From the NCBI RefSeq assembly GCF_022682495.2, contig NC_071391.1, positions 123,423,896 through 123,487,895 of the forward strand: DNA of 64,000 nt, in the 5' to 3' direction. The translations under genes and the position numbers were made by a program. Each line of letters opens with the position of its first letter. Position 1 is the first letter of the stretch. The DNA comes from Desmodus rotundus (taxonomy: Eukaryota > Chordata > Mammalia > Chiroptera > Phyllostomidae). Shown here in pieces: positions 60,224-64,000 of the stretch. A model generated the notes under the pieces. That model saw only the letters and a program-made list of their open reading frames with translations. It made no database searches and was not told the origin of the DNA.

Positions 60224-61712
60224 AACCTTGGTTTGATTTTAAAAGTAAATGTTTAATGTTTTATAACAAGTAAGCAATTTGGAATTTTGTCAAGTCTCTC
60301 TGTTTTTTGGTCTGAAGGCACATCATAAAAATCATTTTATAACAAGATTAGCAACAGTTACAGTGGCAGATTTGGATGGCTAAATATTTGAAAGCACAGT
60401 AGAAGACTTGCTTATGTTGTAAAAGTATAAGATTCTACATTATGATTTAAGATGGTAATATTTATGTTAATTCTGTATACCCATAGGCCATAGAGATTTT
60501 TATAAAATAATCCATCTGTAAAATCTCTTGGACTTTTTTTTGCCATCAAAATGCATAGAAACAATAGGATGGAGGTATGCGTAAGACTTGATTTGTTTGG
60601 TCATTTATTCGGTCAATTGATTCACAAATATTTACTGCGCTAAATATTTTGTTAGGTCCTGAAATACAAAGAGAAATGATATCTGGTCCCTGTTCTCAAA
60701 TGGTGTCTAGTTTAACAGGGCAGACAAGTAACTTGCTAAATAATAATAGGTTAGGGTGTTTAATAGACATCTGAGAGAACTGCTATGGAAACACAGAGAA
60801 AACTGAGCATTGTGATGTTTTTAGTGCATTCTCTTTACAAAGTTTTTGTTTTCCATATCAATTTTTGTAGAAAAGTCTGAATCTGTTAGCAAGCATATTT
60901 TAGCAGTTTTATGTAATGTGCTATCAGAAGAAGTAAAATATAAGAACCAGGAATCCAGCAATAGTATGTGTATACTCTGATAAACTTGTGTTTACTTAGC
61001 GTAATCTGTAAATGGAAATGTTCCACTTCCATAAACAAGTGGACGTCAGTCAGATAACAGTGTATTTCACGAACTTCTTTACGTGCTGTATAAGGAGACT
61101 TCCACGCCAATGTAAAATATGGAGGATTCTCTTAAGATTGAGAGCTACAATCAACCCTGAAGTCATGATTCCAAGGCTGTTCAAAGCCCAAGGTGGGCTT
61201 TCATGACTCATTTCATCTAAATGGCACACACTGTAATTTATTCAAAGCAATATTTTGGTTACCTATTCTTTAATATGCCAAAAGGCAGTTGTCTGGTATT
61301 AATGGGGTAGCAGCATACCCAGAGATTGAGTTTTAAAAGGTTAAAAACAACAGCTGTGTTTAAGGATCAGTGAATTTTAGTTCTCCAGCAATTACTTTTT
61401 TTGTGAAAAATGTTTCATTATGGATAATATTAATGTAAAAAAGAAATTGATGTTCTAAAGTATTAAGGAACTTTTGGCGGAGATATTCCTATTGAAGTTA
61501 TACACCGCGACAAAGGAAACCTAATCTTGAGTATTGAGTTCTCAGAAATGGTCTTTACTGTTTATACTTGTTAGTCCCTACTTGTCACAGTTTCTAAAAG
61601 TGGGAAATTGGATTGTTTTGTTTTATAAAATGCTTTTTTGTTGTTGTTTGAGCAAATATAATTTGCAATATTTGCAGATACTTTGTACATAATATTCTTG
61701 GACATCCAGAAT

Positions 61713-61764
61713 GGTTAGATATGTTATATATGATTAGATATATTATATATGGTTAGATATATAG
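61713..61764. repeat. 19-bp minisatellite
   Basis: Units ggttagatatgttatatat, gattagatatattatatat, and a partial third copy starting at 61751. Confidence 0.85.
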
Positions 61765-63100
61765 AAAGGGTAGATATATTTATGATTAATATTCTGGCTA
61801 ACAGAGTTCATTCATTCTACAGAAGAACTGCATTTGTTTTTCAAAGTTTCTGAATATTTAGAATCCAAGGGTATACACATTTTATACTCATATTATATTA
61901 GACATAGTTGCATTCCTAAGATGATTTTACCTTGAGCATATAATTCATCTGTTTAGATTTTAGTTTCTTCATTTATAAAGTGATTCATTTGGATTATATA
62001 ATCTAAAAGTTTCCAAATGAGATTTCGAAGATCCTTAATAGTTTGCCAGTGCCTTGTGATTTTGACTAAGGGTGAAATTAAAAAAAAAAAAAAGGGTAGC
62101 TGACAATTTGTTTCCTTAAACAGCATTTTGAGTATGCGAATGAACATAGCCTTGGACAGCATAATAGGACTGCTTTTCTGTTGTATATTGTATCTATCAG
62201 CGCAACAACCTTAGTTCCTGAGTTTTACCCCAAGTTTTAAAAAAGTTCCATTTATTAAACTATATTTAAAAATGGTTTCTGCCAATTGCTGTTGTCTTTT
62301 TAAATTGTCATATTCAAGGTAGTGTTTTAAATATTTTTTTCATTGGCATCCAAATCTTTTCAATTTTTATTGGCTCTTTCAACCTCGCTTTCATTTTTGA
62401 CTTGCTTCCCAAAGCATTGTTAATATTATTGAGAAACTTCATCCTTAGATATATAGCCGTTCAAGACTTAAATGAAACTTCTTTTAAAATCATTTTTTCA
62501 GCAGACAGTATAGATTGCACTGAATCCTCCATAATTCTTCTGCCAGGACTGTTCCAAGGGTATAGGCCTGTGGTTGAGAGAAGACTGTATAAAATAACCA
62601 CAAAGAGATGGAACTGATTGTCATGAGCACTAATTCATATAATTAAATGAAACAGCTGGAGGAAATAACCCATAAGAGTGTACCCATCTATTCTGTATAG
62701 TCCCTGCAGCCTACTGTATGTAGCCCTACACATACAGTGGAAGAGCAAATGTGTGTTGAATGAATGAATGAGTGAGTGATCAAAATAATGCAGAGTATAA
62801 CTCTGCCATGAGTTGGTTCTGGACCATCAGAGTATTTATTTAAATTATGCACTATATAAATAGAAGTATGAGATGCTTAAGAAGAGGGAATTTACACAAA
62901 AAACTCTTCCTATTTTTTTCTTTTCCATTCTGTAATATTCCCCATTTTTAGCTTCTTTTAACATGAATTTAGCTGTTTTTTGCTTATAATTCCAACATTT
63001 ATAAATTATAGACTTTTTCATGTACACAGCAAAGTATAAAATATACAAGAAACATCCGTGTAGCCACCATCTAGAGTTAGCCTGAGTAGACACTGAATTT

Positions 63101-64000
63101 TTAAAAAAATATATATTTTATTTATTATGCTATTACAGTTGTCCCAATTTTCCCCCCTTTGGCTCCCCTGCCTTATACCCCTGCTTGCCTCCAGCTATCC
63201 CTCTTCCCCCCCGACTTAGTTCATGTGGATGGGTTGTGCATATAAGTTCTTTGACTTCTCCATTTCATATACTATGCTTGCATCGCCCTGTCTATTTTAT
63301 ACCTACCAATTGTGCTTCTTAATCCTTGCATCTTTTTCCCCACCTTCCCCCTCCCAGCTGATAACCCTCCAAATGATGTCCATATCTATTATTCTCTTCC
63401 AGTTCTGGTTGTTAGCTTAGTTGGTTTGTTTTTTGTTGTTGTTTTTAGATTCAGTTGTTGATAGTTGTGAATTTGTTGCCCTTTTAATGTTCATAGTTTT
63501 GATCTTCTTTTTCTTAAATAAATCCCTTTAACATTTCATATAATAATAGTTAGGTGATGATGAACTCTTTAAGCTTTACCTTGTCTGGTAAGTCCTTTAT
63601 CACCCTTCCATTCTAAATGATAGCTTTTCTGGATAGAGTAATCTGGGTTGTAGGTCCTTGCTTTTTGTCACTTTGAATACTTCTTGCCATTCCCTTCCTT
63701 CCTGCAAAGTTTCTTTTGAGAAATCGCTGACAGTCTTATGGGAACTCCTTTGTAGTCAACTCTGCTTTTCTCTTGCTGCTTTTAAGATTCTCTCTTTATC
63801 TTTAACCTTTGGTGTATTTATTATGATTTGTCTTGGTGTGGTCCTCTTTGTGCTCAACTTGTTTGGGTCTCTCTGTACGTCCTGGAGTTGTATGGGTATG
63901 TTCTTCACTAAATTAGGGAAGTTTTCTTTCACAATTTTTTCAAATAAGTTTTCAATTTCTTGCTCTTCCTCTACTCCTTCTCATACTTCTCTGTATGATT
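63101..64000 (-). repeat. Antisense L1, running off the right edge
   Basis: Reversed L1 3' region: 'ttatgctattacagttgtcc', C-rich blocks at 63150-63210, 'gatagcttttctggatagag' and 'acttcttgccattcccttcc'. Plus-strand short ORFs here are shadows. Confidence 0.85.

Larger units (their letters stand above)
42031..64000 (+). other. CAMKMT: CAMKMT intron 3, partial (right edge)
   Basis: At least 22 kb with no recognisable next exon. Holds CTCF-like motifs (43277-43290 and 44169-44182), MIRs, L1M (47400-47830), a twin-primed L1 (50081-52182), antisense L1s (54480-54990, 57787-57920 and 63101-64000), SINEs and AT-rich microsatellites. In 42040-43250, 44190-46400, 47840-49350, 52200-54470, 55600-57780 and 60800-62950 I recognise little beyond AT-rich sequence. 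Confidence 0.85.

Overview
This is a piece of a mammalian nuclear genome, almost certainly from a bat. It is AT-rich, has large introns with consensus GT-AG sites, and carries about a dozen copies of the tRNA-derived VES-type SINE that is characteristic of Chiroptera, plus L1, L2, MIR, hAT and mariner debris. I see no Helitron copies, which argues weakly against a vesper bat. The species cannot be fixed from the sequence.

Two protein-coding genes lie head to head around one CpG-rich promoter at about 25.56-26.56 kb. To the left, on the minus strand, is PREPL (prolyl-endopeptidase-like serine hydrolase). Eight consecutive coding exons lie between 1763 and 23891 and give 451 in-frame codons from the first Met, covering the targeting leader and the propeller part. 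The exons with the catalytic triad lie beyond the left edge. To the right, on the plus strand, is CAMKMT (calmodulin-lysine N-methyltransferase). Coding exons 1-3 lie at 26164-26298, 33495-33667 and 41966-42030. The rest of the window is its third intron, and the methyltransferase core lies beyond the right edge. This matches the SLC3A1-PREPL-CAMKMT order known in mammals. All exon junctions keep the reading frame, and no exon contains a stop or frameshift.

Region by region: 1-23.9 kb holds PREPL exons and introns, with SINEs, L2/L1 relics, hAT elements and a long purine microsatellite that doubles as a splice-site pyrimidine tract. 24-26.6 kb holds MIR fragments, then the shared CpG-island promoter. 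26.3-42 kb holds CAMKMT introns 1 and 2, with L1M debris, MIR, an hAT element, a young 5'-truncated L1 and a mariner relic. 42-64 kb is CAMKMT intron 3, with two CTCF-like motifs, a 5'-inverted (twin-primed) L1 with target-site duplications and a nested SINE, further SINEs, and an antisense L1 running off the right edge.

I found no prokaryote-style system, CRISPR array, tRNA or rRNA gene, and no evidence for a new multigene system. The most interesting signals are structural: the inverted L1 with readable duplications, the microsatellite serving as polypyrimidine tract, a SINE that seems to carry a 3'-transduced tail, and an unexplained open segment flanked by splice-like sites between CAMKMT exons 2 and 3.
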